A stretch of 6,766 nt of DNA, taken from contig USQL01000107.1 in NCBI GenBank assembly GCA_900556935.1, positions 1 through 6,766 of the forward strand, read 5' to 3'. Below the pieces are notes generated by a model. The model did no database searches and had not been told where the DNA came from. It saw only the letters and a list, made by a program, of their open reading frames with translations. Both the position numbers and the translations under genes were made by a program. Below, one piece after another: positions 1 through 6,766 of the stretch. The stretch is from an uncultured Eubacteriales bacterium. Lineage in GTDB: Bacteria; Bacillota; Clostridia; Oscillospirales; Oscillospiraceae. How positions within the stretch are numbered: position 1 is the stretch's first letter; every line of letters begins with the position of its first letter.

Positions 1-850
1 GGCGGTGGGCCAGCAGGTCAATGGGGCCAGACGGTGGATTAACATCATGGGACTCCAGTTTCAGCCCTCGGAGGTGGCGAAATTCACCCTGATTTTGCTG
101 CTTTCCAAGCTGACGAAGGACTATGGGGAGAACGCTTCCCAATTCCGGTATGGCGTGCTGGGCTTCGGCATGGCCATATTGGGAATCCTGGTGCCATTGG
201 CGCTGGAAAAACACCTGAGCGCCATTATGCTTCTGGGCATGGTGGCGGTGGTGATGATGTATATCGCCGGGACGAACCCCAAGTGGCTCATATTGGGCAT
301 CGGGGGTGCGGTCCTGTTTCTGCTGGTATACATCCGTCTGATGGGTTACGCCGGTGACCGAGTCACCGCCTGGCGCAACCCGGAACTGGACCCCGGAGAC
401 ACGGGGTATCAGATTTTGCAGTCTCTGTATGCCATCGGCTCCGGCGGTGTGTTCGGCCTGGGCTTTGGCAAAAGCAGGCAGAAGTATCTCTACCTGCCCT
501 TTCAATATAACGACTATATCTTTGCCATTGTCTGCGAGGAGTTGGGGCTTGTGGGGGCCTGCGGAATCATCCTGCTGTTTACCCTGCTGATTACCCGGGG
601 CTACCGCATCGCCCGTCAGGCACCGGACCGGTTTTCCACCGCTCTGGGTGCGGGGCTTGTGACCCTGATCGCTGTGCAGACCGTTTTAAATTTGTGTGTT
701 GTCACGAATCTTCTGCCCTCTACGGGCATCGCGCTGCCGTTCTTCTCCTATGGGGGAACGGCCCTGGCGGTGAACCTGGGGGAAATGGGAATCGTGCTGA
801 ATATATCCCGCAGCGGGAACAAAAGAACCATCAGGAGGCAGTTACATTGA
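1..850 (+). CDS. ftsW: FtsW, SEDS-family peptidoglycan glycosyltransferase (5' partial)
   Basis: This is the C-terminal roughly 280 residues of a polytopic SEDS protein. The family polymerises lipid II into glycan strands at the septum, working with a class B PBP. The reading frame is open to the first base, so the GTG at 5 is only an internal Val; about 90-110 N-terminal residues are probably missing. Visible signatures are NGARRWI followed by QPSEVAKF near the left edge, several hydrophobic membrane spans, NDYIFAIVCEELG (Asp codon 512-514, aligning with the catalytic Asp of the RodA/FtsW family) and the terminal LPFFSYGGT..NLGEMGIVLNISR block. The motif usually read as PDLG is EKHLS here, a form I associate with clostridial FtsW. 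The stop overlaps the murG start by 4 bases. SpoVE, the sporulation paralogue, cannot be excluded from sequence alone, but the position next to murG and ftsQ fits either. Confidence 0.95.
   Translation, partial: AVGQQVNGARRWINIMGLQFQPSEVAKFTLILLLSKLTKDYGENASQFRYGVLGFGMAILGILVPLALEKHLSAIMLLGMVAVVMMYIAGTNPKWLILGIGGAVLFLLVYIRLMGYAGDRVTAWRNPELDPGDTGYQILQSLYAIGSGGVFGLGFGKSRQKYLYLPFQYNDYIFAIVCEELGLVGACGIILLFTLLITRGYRIARQAPDRFSTALGAGLVTLIAVQTVLNLCVVTNLLPSTGIALPFFSYGGTALAVNLGEMGIVLNISRSGNKRTIRRQLH
833..838 (+). promoter_or_regulatory. murG ribosome binding site
   Basis: A perfect AGGAGG lies inside the last codons of ftsW, 8 bases before TTG at 847. It is what fixes the murG start, because no ATG or GTG in frame is better placed and the MurG family N-terminus (NLVFTCGGTAGH) begins directly after this TTG. 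Confidence 0.88.
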
Positions 851-1971
851 ATCTGGTATTTACCTGCGGCGGCACCGCCGGACATATTAACCCCGCCATC
901 GCCATAGCCGGAGAAATGCGTCGGCGGCACCCGGATTGCAAGGTGCTTTTTATCGGCGCGGAGGGCCACATGGAGGAGAAGCTGGTACCCCAGGCGGGCT
1001 TCGAGCTGAAAACCCTGCCGGGCTCCGGCCTGAGCAGAAAGAAAAATCTGGCGGGCCTCAAACAGAATGTCCACGCCGTCAACTGCGTTTTTCGGGCGGT
1101 GAGGGCCTGCAAGGAGATTTTTAAGGAATTCCGACCCGATGTCATCATCGGCACCGGCGGCTATGCCAGCTTCCCGGCTCTGTACGCCGGAAGCAAAATG
1201 GGCATCCCCACCTGCGTCCACGAGTCCAACGCCGTGCCCGGTGTGACCACCAAGATGATCGCCAAGCACGCTTCCCGGGTGCTGGTGGCCTTTGAAGAGA
1301 GCGTCAGCTACTACGATGACCCCGGCAAGGTGGAGGTCGTGGGCATGCCGGTGCAGCAGGGCTTTATCTATAACGACAAGAAGCAGGCCCGGGAACAGCT
1401 GGGCCTTACCGACGAATTTGTGGTGCTCTCCGCCTTCGGCAGCCTGGGGGCCAAGCACATGAACGAAATCATGGCAGAGCTCTTCTGCCTGGAAAAGGAG
1501 GCGGGCTACCCCTTCCACCATATCCACGCCACCGGCGGATTCGGCTGGGAGTGGATGCCGGAATTGGTAGAAAAGGACGGCGTGGACCTGCCCCATACCC
1601 CCAGCATCGATATGCGGGAGTATATCTACGATATGCCTGTGGAGATGGCGGCGGCGGACGTGGTCATTAGCCGGTCCGGGGCGGCCACCTGCAATGAGAT
1701 TGCCGCCTCCGGCACCCCCAGCATTCTGATTCCCTCGCCCAACGTGACCAACAACCACCAGGAGCACAACGCAAGGGTGCTGTCCAACAAGGATGCCGCC
1801 GTGACGATTCTGGAGAAGGACTGCACTGCCCAGGGCATTTTTGACGAAATTCAGGCCCTGCTGAAGTCTCCCGAAAGACGGGAGAACATGAGCAAAACCC
1901 TCAGGACGATGGCGCGTCTTGACTCCACGGAGAGAATCTGCGACATTGTGGAGGAGCTGACCAAGGGATAA
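847..1971 (+). CDS. murG: MurG, UDP-GlcNAc:undecaprenyl-PP-MurNAc-pentapeptide GlcNAc transferase
   Basis: MurG adds GlcNAc to lipid I to give lipid II at the inner face of the membrane. The 374-residue product has the usual family length and GT-B layout. The N-terminal domain carries the glycine loops CGGTAGH (7-13) and GTGGYAS (102-108), then HESNAVPG (125-132). The C-terminal nucleotide-sugar domain has FGSLGA (197-202) at the third glycine loop, Glu284 in CNEIAASG, and NNHQEHNA (302-309) where E. coli has its Gln-Gln donor-binding pair. The start is TTG, chosen because of the AGGAGG 8 bases upstream and the family N-terminus; the frame stays open upstream, so a naive caller may extend it to 694 inside ftsW. 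TTGA overlaps the ftsW stop, implying translational coupling. The loop 3 variant lacks the usual GGS but keeps GSLGA. Identification is firm. Confidence 0.96.
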   Translation: MNLVFTCGGTAGHINPAIAIAGEMRRRHPDCKVLFIGAEGHMEEKLVPQAGFELKTLPGSGLSRKKNLAGLKQNVHAVNCVFRAVRACKEIFKEFRPDVIIGTGGYASFPALYAGSKMGIPTCVHESNAVPGVTTKMIAKHASRVLVAFEESVSYYDDPGKVEVVGMPVQQGFIYNDKKQAREQLGLTDEFVVLSAFGSLGAKHMNEIMAELFCLEKEAGYPFHHIHATGGFGWEWMPELVEKDGVDLPHTPSIDMREYIYDMPVEMAAADVVISRSGAATCNEIAASGTPSILIPSPNVTNNHQEHNARVLSNKDAAVTILEKDCTAQGIFDEIQALLKSPERRENMSKTLRTMARLDSTERICDIVEELTKG

Positions 1972-1985
1972 TCCCCCCAAAGCCC

Positions 1986-1991
1986 AGGAGG
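1986..1991 (+). promoter_or_regulatory. ftsQ ribosome binding site
   Basis: AGGAGG sits in the 28-base gap after murG, 8 bases before the ATG at 2000. No terminator or promoter is visible in this gap, so ftsQ is read from the upstream transcript. Confidence 0.85.
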
Positions 1992-1999
1992 AACACAAC

Positions 2000-3544
2000 A
2001 TGGATACAAACGAAAATACCGGGAAAGCCCCGGAGGAACAGAAAAAGGACGGTGCCCTTCGCCCCAGTGCCCCGAAGATGGACGGCATCAGTGCGGGCTC
2101 CCGTCCCCGCCGCCCCGCGGGGGCGAAACGGAAAGCGGAGGCGGACTCCACCAGGAAGCCAGGCGTAAGGCCCCGGACCCCTGCGGAGGGGGAGAAGGCC
2201 AAGGCCGGAACCGGAAAGCCGCCTGAGCGGGATGGCCAAAAGGTTCAGCGGCGGACCGCCGGGGAAAGCGCCTCCCGGAGGCCCCGGAACGAGGAACCGG
2301 CCCCCCGCCGGAAACGGGCACCGGAAGAATCCGTACAGCCCCAGCGCCCCGCCCGTCGGAGCACGGAGGAGCCGCGGAAAAAGGCGGCCCCGGCCAAGAA
2401 ATCGGCCACGGCCAGGAAACCGGCCCAGGGGGACTCCGGCTACCAGCCCTATCGGCAGGCAAACCGCCGAAAAAAGGCCCAGAGGTCCGGAAATATCAAG
2501 ATCTTTTTCTCCAGCCAGAATCCGGTGCTCAAATGGTTCGAGCGGGTCCGGTACAACAAAGACAGCTTCGCCACGGATTCCGACCTTGCCAAAAAGAGAA
2601 AGCAGCAGCGTCAGGAGGAGGCGGAGAAGCGCCGGAAGCGCCAGAATGTATTCAGCGGTCCGGCGGTGATTTACACCCAGCCCGCGGCCTTCAACCGGGA
2701 CAGGCTCCTGGTGCAGCTTATGACGGTGCTTGCCGTGGTGGCGGCGTTTATGGTGGGCCTTTCCCTATTCTTTAAGGTCAAGGCGATTACGGTCTCCGGC
2801 GCGAGGGTTTACAGCCCCTATACCATCCAGGAGGCCTCCGGTATCTCCGAGGGGGAGAACCTTTTGACCCTGGGCCGCAACCGGGCGGCGGGACAGATAT
2901 TGGCCAAGCTTCCCTATGTAAAAAGTGTTAGAATTGGAATAAAACTCCCGGATACGGTTAATATTGAGATTGTGGAGGATGACGTGGTCTACGCCATCCA
3001 GTCCAATACCGGCATCTGGTGGCTGATGAATTCCCAGGGCAAGGTCACGGAAATGGCCAACAATTCCGTGGCGAAAAACTACACCCAGATTCTGGGCGTG
3101 ACCCTGACGGACCCGGCGGTTGGCGCGATAGGTGTTCCCACAGAGCTGACGGCGGACCAGACGGCAGACCCGACGAATCCCACGGATGCCACGGATGCCT
3201 CCGCCGCCTCCGATGCCACAACCCTTCCCACGGTTGCCGGGACGGTGGTCACCGGTGCCCAGAGAATGGCGGCGGTGCTGGAGATTCTGCAGGCTCTGGA
3301 GGAAAACGACATCGTCGGCGAGGTGGCCAGCGTGGATGTCTCCCAGCTGAACGACGTTGTTCTTTGGTACGGCACCCAGTATCAGGTGAACCTGGGAGAC
3401 GCGAACGATACGGTTCACAGCCTGAAATATAAAATCGCCTGCATGTATGATGCCATCCTGCAGATGACGGATTACTCCAACGGAATCCTGGATGTGAGCT
3501 TCACAACCTGGGAAAATCAGGTGGGCCTGACCCCCTTCAGCTGA
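2000..3544 (+). CDS. ftsQ: FtsQ/DivIB cell division protein with long basic cytoplasmic tail
   Basis: Bitopic divisome protein; the family links FtsL/FtsB(DivIC) to septal peptidoglycan synthesis from the outer face of the membrane. Domains in order: residues 1-162 are Arg/Lys/Pro/Ala-rich low complexity; 163-196 is a short less biased island (with IKIFFSSQNPVLKWFERV); 195-215 is a highly charged likely helix; 236-258 is the single membrane span; 259-326 is a POTRA domain (VKAITVSG..., LPYVKSVRIGIKLPDTVNIEIVE); 327-380 and about 415-514 form the beta domain. An Asp/Thr/Ala/Pro-rich stretch at about 381-415 appears inserted in the beta domain. At 514 residues it is about twice the usual 250-290, mostly from the 235-residue tail. 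Start is ATG with AGGAGG 8 bases upstream, 28 bases after murG. The POTRA domain and gene order make the assignment strong; sequence identity in the tail is not informative. Confidence 0.92.
   Translation: MDTNENTGKAPEEQKKDGALRPSAPKMDGISAGSRPRRPAGAKRKAEADSTRKPGVRPRTPAEGEKAKAGTGKPPERDGQKVQRRTAGESASRRPRNEEPAPRRKRAPEESVQPQRPARRSTEEPRKKAAPAKKSATARKPAQGDSGYQPYRQANRRKKAQRSGNIKIFFSSQNPVLKWFERVRYNKDSFATDSDLAKKRKQQRQEEAEKRRKRQNVFSGPAVIYTQPAAFNRDRLLVQLMTVLAVVAAFMVGLSLFFKVKAITVSGARVYSPYTIQEASGISEGENLLTLGRNRAAGQILAKLPYVKSVRIGIKLPDTVNIEIVEDDVVYAIQSNTGIWWLMNSQGKVTEMANNSVAKNYTQILGVTLTDPAVGAIGVPTELTADQTADPTNPTDATDASAASDATTLPTVAGTVVTGAQRMAAVLEILQALEENDIVGEVASVDVSQLNDVVLWYGTQYQVNLGDANDTVHSLKYKIACMYDAILQMTDYSNGILDVSFTTWENQVGLTPFS
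3182..3199 (+). repeat. Two tandem copies of a 9-base unit in ftsQ
   Basis: ACGGATGCC occurs twice back to back in frame, coding Thr-Asp-Ala twice (residues 395-400) within the Asp/Thr/Ala-rich insert. The flanking codons repeat the same residues more loosely, so the insert may have grown by slippage. Confidence 0.6.
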
Positions 3545-3603
3545 GAAAGCCATCTGCACGGAAAGAAAAAATCGAAATTTTTGCGGAATTCTCAGAATTT
3601 CTA

Positions 3604-3632
3604 TTGACCAATCTGAAATTACAAGCTAAAAT
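3604..3632 (+). promoter_or_regulatory. SigA-type promoter of ftsZ
   Basis: TTGACC at 3604-3609 and TAAAAT at 3627-3632 are separated by 17 bases. Each hexamer has one mismatch to consensus. The preceding 40 bases are clearly AT-rich against a GC-rich background and could act as an UP element. Transcription would start near 3639, giving a leader of about 70 bases before the ftsZ ATG. This would let ftsZ be made in excess of the upstream cell-wall genes. Seen in sequence; activity is inferred. Confidence 0.8.
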
Positions 3633-3693
3633 AGAAAGGTACGATTAAAATACTATGCAGAAGCGTTCTCGCAAAAACAGCGAAAAGATACAT

Positions 3694-3699
3694 AGGAGG
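3694..3699 (+). promoter_or_regulatory. ftsZ ribosome binding site
   Basis: AGGAGG precedes two overlapping ATGs: 3705 (5-base spacer, out of frame, stops after three codons) and 3709 (9-base spacer, in frame with FtsZ). It supports 3709 as the start over the in-frame ATG at 3655, which has only a weak AAAGG about 15 bases upstream. Confidence 0.85.
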
Positions 3700-3708
3700 A
3701 AAGAATGT

Positions 3709-4800
<1,092 letters not shown>

Positions 4801-4808
4801 GCTTTTTA

Positions 4809-4842
4809 CGTCCCGGCCCCACCTGGGCCGGGACGCGTTTTT
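4809..4842 (+). terminator. Intrinsic terminator after ftsZ
   Basis: An 11-base-pair perfect GC-rich stem (4809-4819 with 4825-4835) with a 5-base loop is followed by CG and then five T at 4838-4842. It begins 8 bases after the ftsZ stop. The two-base offset of the T tract and its short length may make it leaky. The T tract ends only 2 bases before the ribosome site of the next gene. The minus strand has no T tract, so it is unidirectional. Confidence 0.88.
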
Positions 4843-4844
4843 AT

Positions 4845-4849
4845 GGAGG
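4845..4849 (+). promoter_or_regulatory. Methyltransferase gene ribosome binding site
   Basis: GGAGG lies 4 bases before the ATG at 4854, a rather short spacer, and directly behind the terminator T tract. An out-of-frame ATG at 4843 overlaps the site. The start at 4854 is kept because the family N-terminus (YEALAASYDRLT) follows at once. Confidence 0.7.
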
Positions 4850-4853
4850 TACT

Positions 4854-5603
4854 ATGGGTGCTTACGAGGCACTGGCGGCCAGCTATGACCGCCTGACAAA
4901 CGACGTGGACTACCGGGCCACGGTGGATTTTTACCGACAGATTCTGGCAAGGGAGGGGGTTAGCCCCCGCTCTGCCGTAGACCTGGCCTGCGGTACCGGG
5001 TCCGTTACGGCAATTCTGGCGGAGATGGGCATCCCCACCGTGGGCGTGGACCTTTCCGAGGAAATGCTGACGGTTGCCCAGCAGAAGACCATGAATTTAA
5101 CCCCCCGGCCCTATTTTTCCTGTCAGCCCCTCCAGAAGCTGCGTTTGCCCAGAGGGGTGGATTTGGCGGTGTGCGCCCTGGACAGCCTGGACTACATTAC
5201 GGAGGTGGAAGCCTGCCGGAAGGCCATCGCCAGGGTCTATCGCGTGTTAAACCCCGGCGGGGTTTTCATCTTCGATGTCAACACCCCGGAAAAGCTCCGG
5301 GCCATGGACGGCCAGGTGTTTTTGGATGAGGACGACGATGTGTACTGCGTCTGGCGGGGGGAGTTTGACGAACAAACCAATATCTGCTCCTACGGAATGG
5401 ACCTGTTCCAGCGCCGGGGGAAGCTCTGGCAGCGCTCCTTTGAGGAACACCGGGAGTACGCCTACTCGGAAGCCCAGCTGCGGGAATTTTTAAAGCAGGC
5501 GGGTTTCTGCCGAATCGAGGTCTATGGAGACCGGGTCATGGAATCCCCAAGACCGGGGGAGCAGCGGATTTATTTCAAAGCGAGAAAGGGTATCAGAAAA
5601 TGA
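4854..5603 (+). CDS. Class I SAM-dependent methyltransferase (YqeM-like)
   Basis: A 249-residue Rossmann-type methyltransferase, presumably cytoplasmic since no signal or membrane segment is seen. Motif I is VDLACGTGS at 42-50; Asp66 in VGVDLSEEML is the usual SAM ribose-binding acidic residue at the end of strand 2; CALDSLDYI matches motif IV; FIFDVNTP follows. The N-terminus YEALAASYDRLTNDVDY is typical of small Firmicutes methyltransferases of the Methyltransf_25/YqeM kind. The substrate cannot be read from the sequence; none of the specific ubiquinone, rRNA or tRNA methylase signatures is evident. It lies behind the ftsZ terminator with no clear promoter, and its stop overlaps the hslO start (ATGA), so the two are translationally coupled. 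Family call is firm, function unknown. Confidence 0.9.
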   Translation: MGAYEALAASYDRLTNDVDYRATVDFYRQILAREGVSPRSAVDLACGTGSVTAILAEMGIPTVGVDLSEEMLTVAQQKTMNLTPRPYFSCQPLQKLRLPRGVDLAVCALDSLDYITEVEACRKAIARVYRVLNPGGVFIFDVNTPEKLRAMDGQVFLDEDDDVYCVWRGEFDEQTNICSYGMDLFQRRGKLWQRSFEEHREYAYSEAQLREFLKQAGFCRIEVYGDRVMESPRPGEQRIYFKARKGIRK

Positions 5604-6478
5604 GTGACTATTTGGTTCGGGGTATGAGCATGGACGGCTTTGTGAAGGTCGCCGCCATCTGCTCTACGGAGCTTGTCCGCCGGGGGGCGGAGATTCAGAA
5701 GACCACCCCCAACGCCACAGCGGCCTTTGGACGGGCCCTGACGGCGGCATCTATGATGGGCAATATGCAGAAGGTGGAAAACGGTTCCATGACCCTGCAA
5801 ATCCGGGGCGGCGGCCCCATCGGAACCATTACCGTGGTGTCCGATGCCGTTGGCAACGTCCGGGGCTGCGTCACTGAGCCCAATGTGCCCTTGGTTGAAA
5901 AATACCCCGGGAAGCTGGACGTGGGGGCCACGGTGGGCACCGACGGCACCCTGACGGTGATTCGGGACCTGCAGATGAAGGAGCCCTATATCGGCTCCGT
6001 ACAGCTGGTTTCCGGGGAGATTGGCGACGATGTGACGGCCTACTTTGTCCAGAGCGAGCAGGTGCCCACAGCCTGCGCCCTGGGGGTCCTGGTGGACCGG
6101 GATAAGAGCGTCAAAGTGGCGGGAGGCTACCTCATTCAGCTGCTGCCCGGCGCACCGGACGAGACCATCGACAAGCTGGAGGCCGGAATCCAGCGGGCCG
6201 GGGCGGTGACTCCCATGCTGGAGGCGGGAATGACTCCAGAGGATATTTTGGGCCAGGTCTGCGGGGATTTGGGCGTTGTATTTATGGAGACCACCGCGGT
6301 CTGCTACAAGTGCTACTGCACCCGGGACAGGGTGGAGCAGGCCCTTATCAGCCTGGGCAGAAAGGAACTGGGGGAGATTGCCGCGGAGGGAAAGGCATTC
6401 CCCGTGGAGTGCCAGTTCTGCGACACCGTATATACCTTCACACCGGAGGATATTCAGGATATTCTGAAAAAGATTTAA
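5600..6478 (+). CDS. hslO: Hsp33, redox-regulated holdase chaperone
   Basis: Hsp33 is a cytoplasmic chaperone switched on by oxidative unfolding when zinc-bound cysteines form disulfides. The 292-residue product has the usual length. The N-terminal domain begins DYLVRGMSMDGFVKV and contains the characteristic GRALTAASMMG and GGGPIGTITVVSD stretches. The C-terminal zinc switch is complete: Cys238-x-Cys240 and Cys271-x-x-Cys274, matching E. coli Cys232/234/265/268. An additional Cys235 sits three residues before the first pair. The ATG overlaps the methyltransferase stop by 4 bases and has AAAGGG about 9 bases upstream. No heat-shock operator (CIRCE-type) or own promoter is visible close by, so it is probably expressed with the methyltransferase gene. 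Confidence 0.97.
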   Translation: MSDYLVRGMSMDGFVKVAAICSTELVRRGAEIQKTTPNATAAFGRALTAASMMGNMQKVENGSMTLQIRGGGPIGTITVVSDAVGNVRGCVTEPNVPLVEKYPGKLDVGATVGTDGTLTVIRDLQMKEPYIGSVQLVSGEIGDDVTAYFVQSEQVPTACALGVLVDRDKSVKVAGGYLIQLLPGAPDETIDKLEAGIQRAGAVTPMLEAGMTPEDILGQVCGDLGVVFMETTAVCYKCYCTRDRVEQALISLGRKELGEIAAEGKAFPVECQFCDTVYTFTPEDIQDILKKI

Positions 6479-6485
6479 GATTTAC

Positions 6486-6516
6486 CGGAAACAAGGGAGA
6501 ATCACCCTTGTTTCCG
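6486..6516 (+). terminator. Hairpin after hslO, probable terminator
   Basis: A perfect 12-base-pair stem (6486-6497 with 6505-6516) with a 7-base loop begins 7 bases after the hslO stop. The nearest T run (6527-6531) lies 10 bases beyond the stem, so it is not a textbook intrinsic terminator; it may work weakly or as a transcript 3'-end stabiliser. It separates hslO from the tRNA promoter. Confidence 0.65.
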
Positions 6517-6553
6517 ATGTGAAAAATTTTTGAAAAAATATGTAATTTTTTGC

Positions 6554-6582
6554 TTGACAAATGGTCCGCACTCGTGTATAAT
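6554..6582 (+). promoter_or_regulatory. Consensus SigA promoter of the tRNA operon
   Basis: TTGACA at 6554-6559 and TATAAT at 6577-6582 are both perfect consensus with an ideal 17-base spacer. The AT-rich stretch at about 6520-6551 has A and T runs like an UP element. Transcription would start near 6589, about 45 bases before the first tRNA. Such strength fits stable RNA genes. Confidence 0.93.
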
Positions 6583-6633
6583 GTGCCATGTCGCTGGTGA
6601 GCGGCTGAAAAGAAAGCCAATTATAAGCCGTTC

Positions 6634-6709
6634 GGGAGCATAGCTCAGCTGGGAGAGCATCTGCCTTACAAGCAGGAGGTCATAGGTTCGAGCCCTATTG
6701 TTCCCACCA
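6634..6709 (+). tRNA. tRNA-Val (anticodon TAC)
   Basis: A complete 76-base cloverleaf with encoded CCA (6707-6709). Acceptor arm 6634-6640 pairs with 6699-6705 with one G-T wobble; D stem GCTC/GAGC at 6643-6646 and 6655-6658; anticodon loop CTTACAA at 6665-6671 with TAC at 6667-6669; T arm ATAGG/CCTAT around TTCGAGC. The anticodon reads GTA and related Val codons. Confidence 0.96.
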
Positions 6710-6714
6710 TATCT

Positions 6715-6766
6715 GGCCCGGTGGTGCAGTCGGTTAGCACGCCAGCCTGTCACGCTGGAGGTCGAC
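6715..6766 (+). tRNA. tRNA-Asp (anticodon GTC), 3' partial
   Basis: The first 52 bases of a tRNA, cut by the window end before the T arm. It starts GGCCCGG (acceptor), with D stem GTGC/GCAC, anticodon stem CCAGC/GCTGG and loop CTGTCAC with GTC at 6749-6751. It lies 5 bases after tRNA-Val, so both belong to one transcript that probably continues with more tRNAs. Confidence 0.93.

Noticed and set aside
748..2202. 484-codon open frame on the minus strand across murG
   Set aside because: It is antisense to a complete, motif-verified murG and spans three genes; no family motif or ribosome site is seen. GC-rich third positions keep this antisense frame open.
2232..2669. 145-codon + strand frame inside ftsQ
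   Set aside because: Overlaps the low-complexity ftsQ tail; composition is an alternate-frame reading of Arg/Pro/Ala codons. The ftsQ frame continues into a clear membrane span and POTRA domain.
3567..3582. AT-only inverted repeat (AAAAAT/ATTTTT) after ftsQ as a terminator
   Set aside because: Six A-T pairs give too weak a stem; better read as AT-rich sequence upstream of the ftsZ promoter.
3655..3708. Upstream ATG giving FtsZ 18 more residues
   Set aside because: Only a weak, distant AAAGG precedes it, while AGGAGG is well placed for 3709 and the family N-terminus begins there.
6602..6630. CGGCT...AGCCG inverted repeat in the tRNA leader as a T-box or riboswitch
   Set aside because: Only a 5-base stem, far too small for either, and no T-box sequence; it is most likely a leader trimmed by RNase P.
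6502..6753. 83-codon minus-strand frame over the tRNA genes
   Set aside because: It is the well-known spurious translation of tRNA antisense sequence; the tRNA cloverleaves explain the conservation.
6761..6766. GTCGAC (SalI site) at the very end of the window, as a possible cloning junction
   Set aside because: These bases fit the variable-loop region of tRNA-Asp, so they are probably native; the other end of the window shows no matching site.

Overview
The window is a stretch of low-GC-phylum (Firmicutes) but GC-rich chromosome, all genes on the + strand. The protein variants (a DivIB/FtsQ with a long tail, clostridial-style FtsW and MurG signatures, no ftsA beside ftsZ, AGGAGG ribosome sites, SigA-type promoters) suggest a member of the Clostridia, probably Oscillospirales/Ruminococcaceae-like gut bacteria. 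That placement is inference from motifs, not from a search.

Layout: the 3' part of ftsW (1-850, N-terminus outside the window), murG (847-1971, TTG start overlapping the ftsW stop), ftsQ/divIB (2000-3544), a 164-base gap with a SigA promoter, ftsZ (3709-4800), a strong GC hairpin terminator (4809-4842), a class I SAM-dependent methyltransferase (4854-5603), hslO/Hsp33 (5600-6478), a second hairpin (6486-6516), a consensus SigA promoter (6554-6582), tRNA-Val(TAC) (6634-6709) and the 5' part of tRNA-Asp(GTC) (6715 to the window end).

The first four genes form the distal part of a division and cell wall (dcw) cluster: FtsW polymerises lipid II into glycan strands, MurG makes lipid II, FtsQ/DivIB is a divisome membrane scaffold, and FtsZ forms the cytokinetic ring. 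ftsW, murG and ftsQ look co-transcribed, while ftsZ has an additional promoter of its own. The methyltransferase and hslO form a translationally coupled pair behind the ftsZ terminator, with no clear promoter of their own. The tRNA genes start a separate stable-RNA operon.

I see no mobile element, CRISPR array or undescribed multi-gene system here. The points most worth a second look are the unusual FtsQ architecture, the divergent FtsZ C-terminal peptide with no ftsA in the cluster, and the terminator that abuts the ribosome site of the methyltransferase gene.
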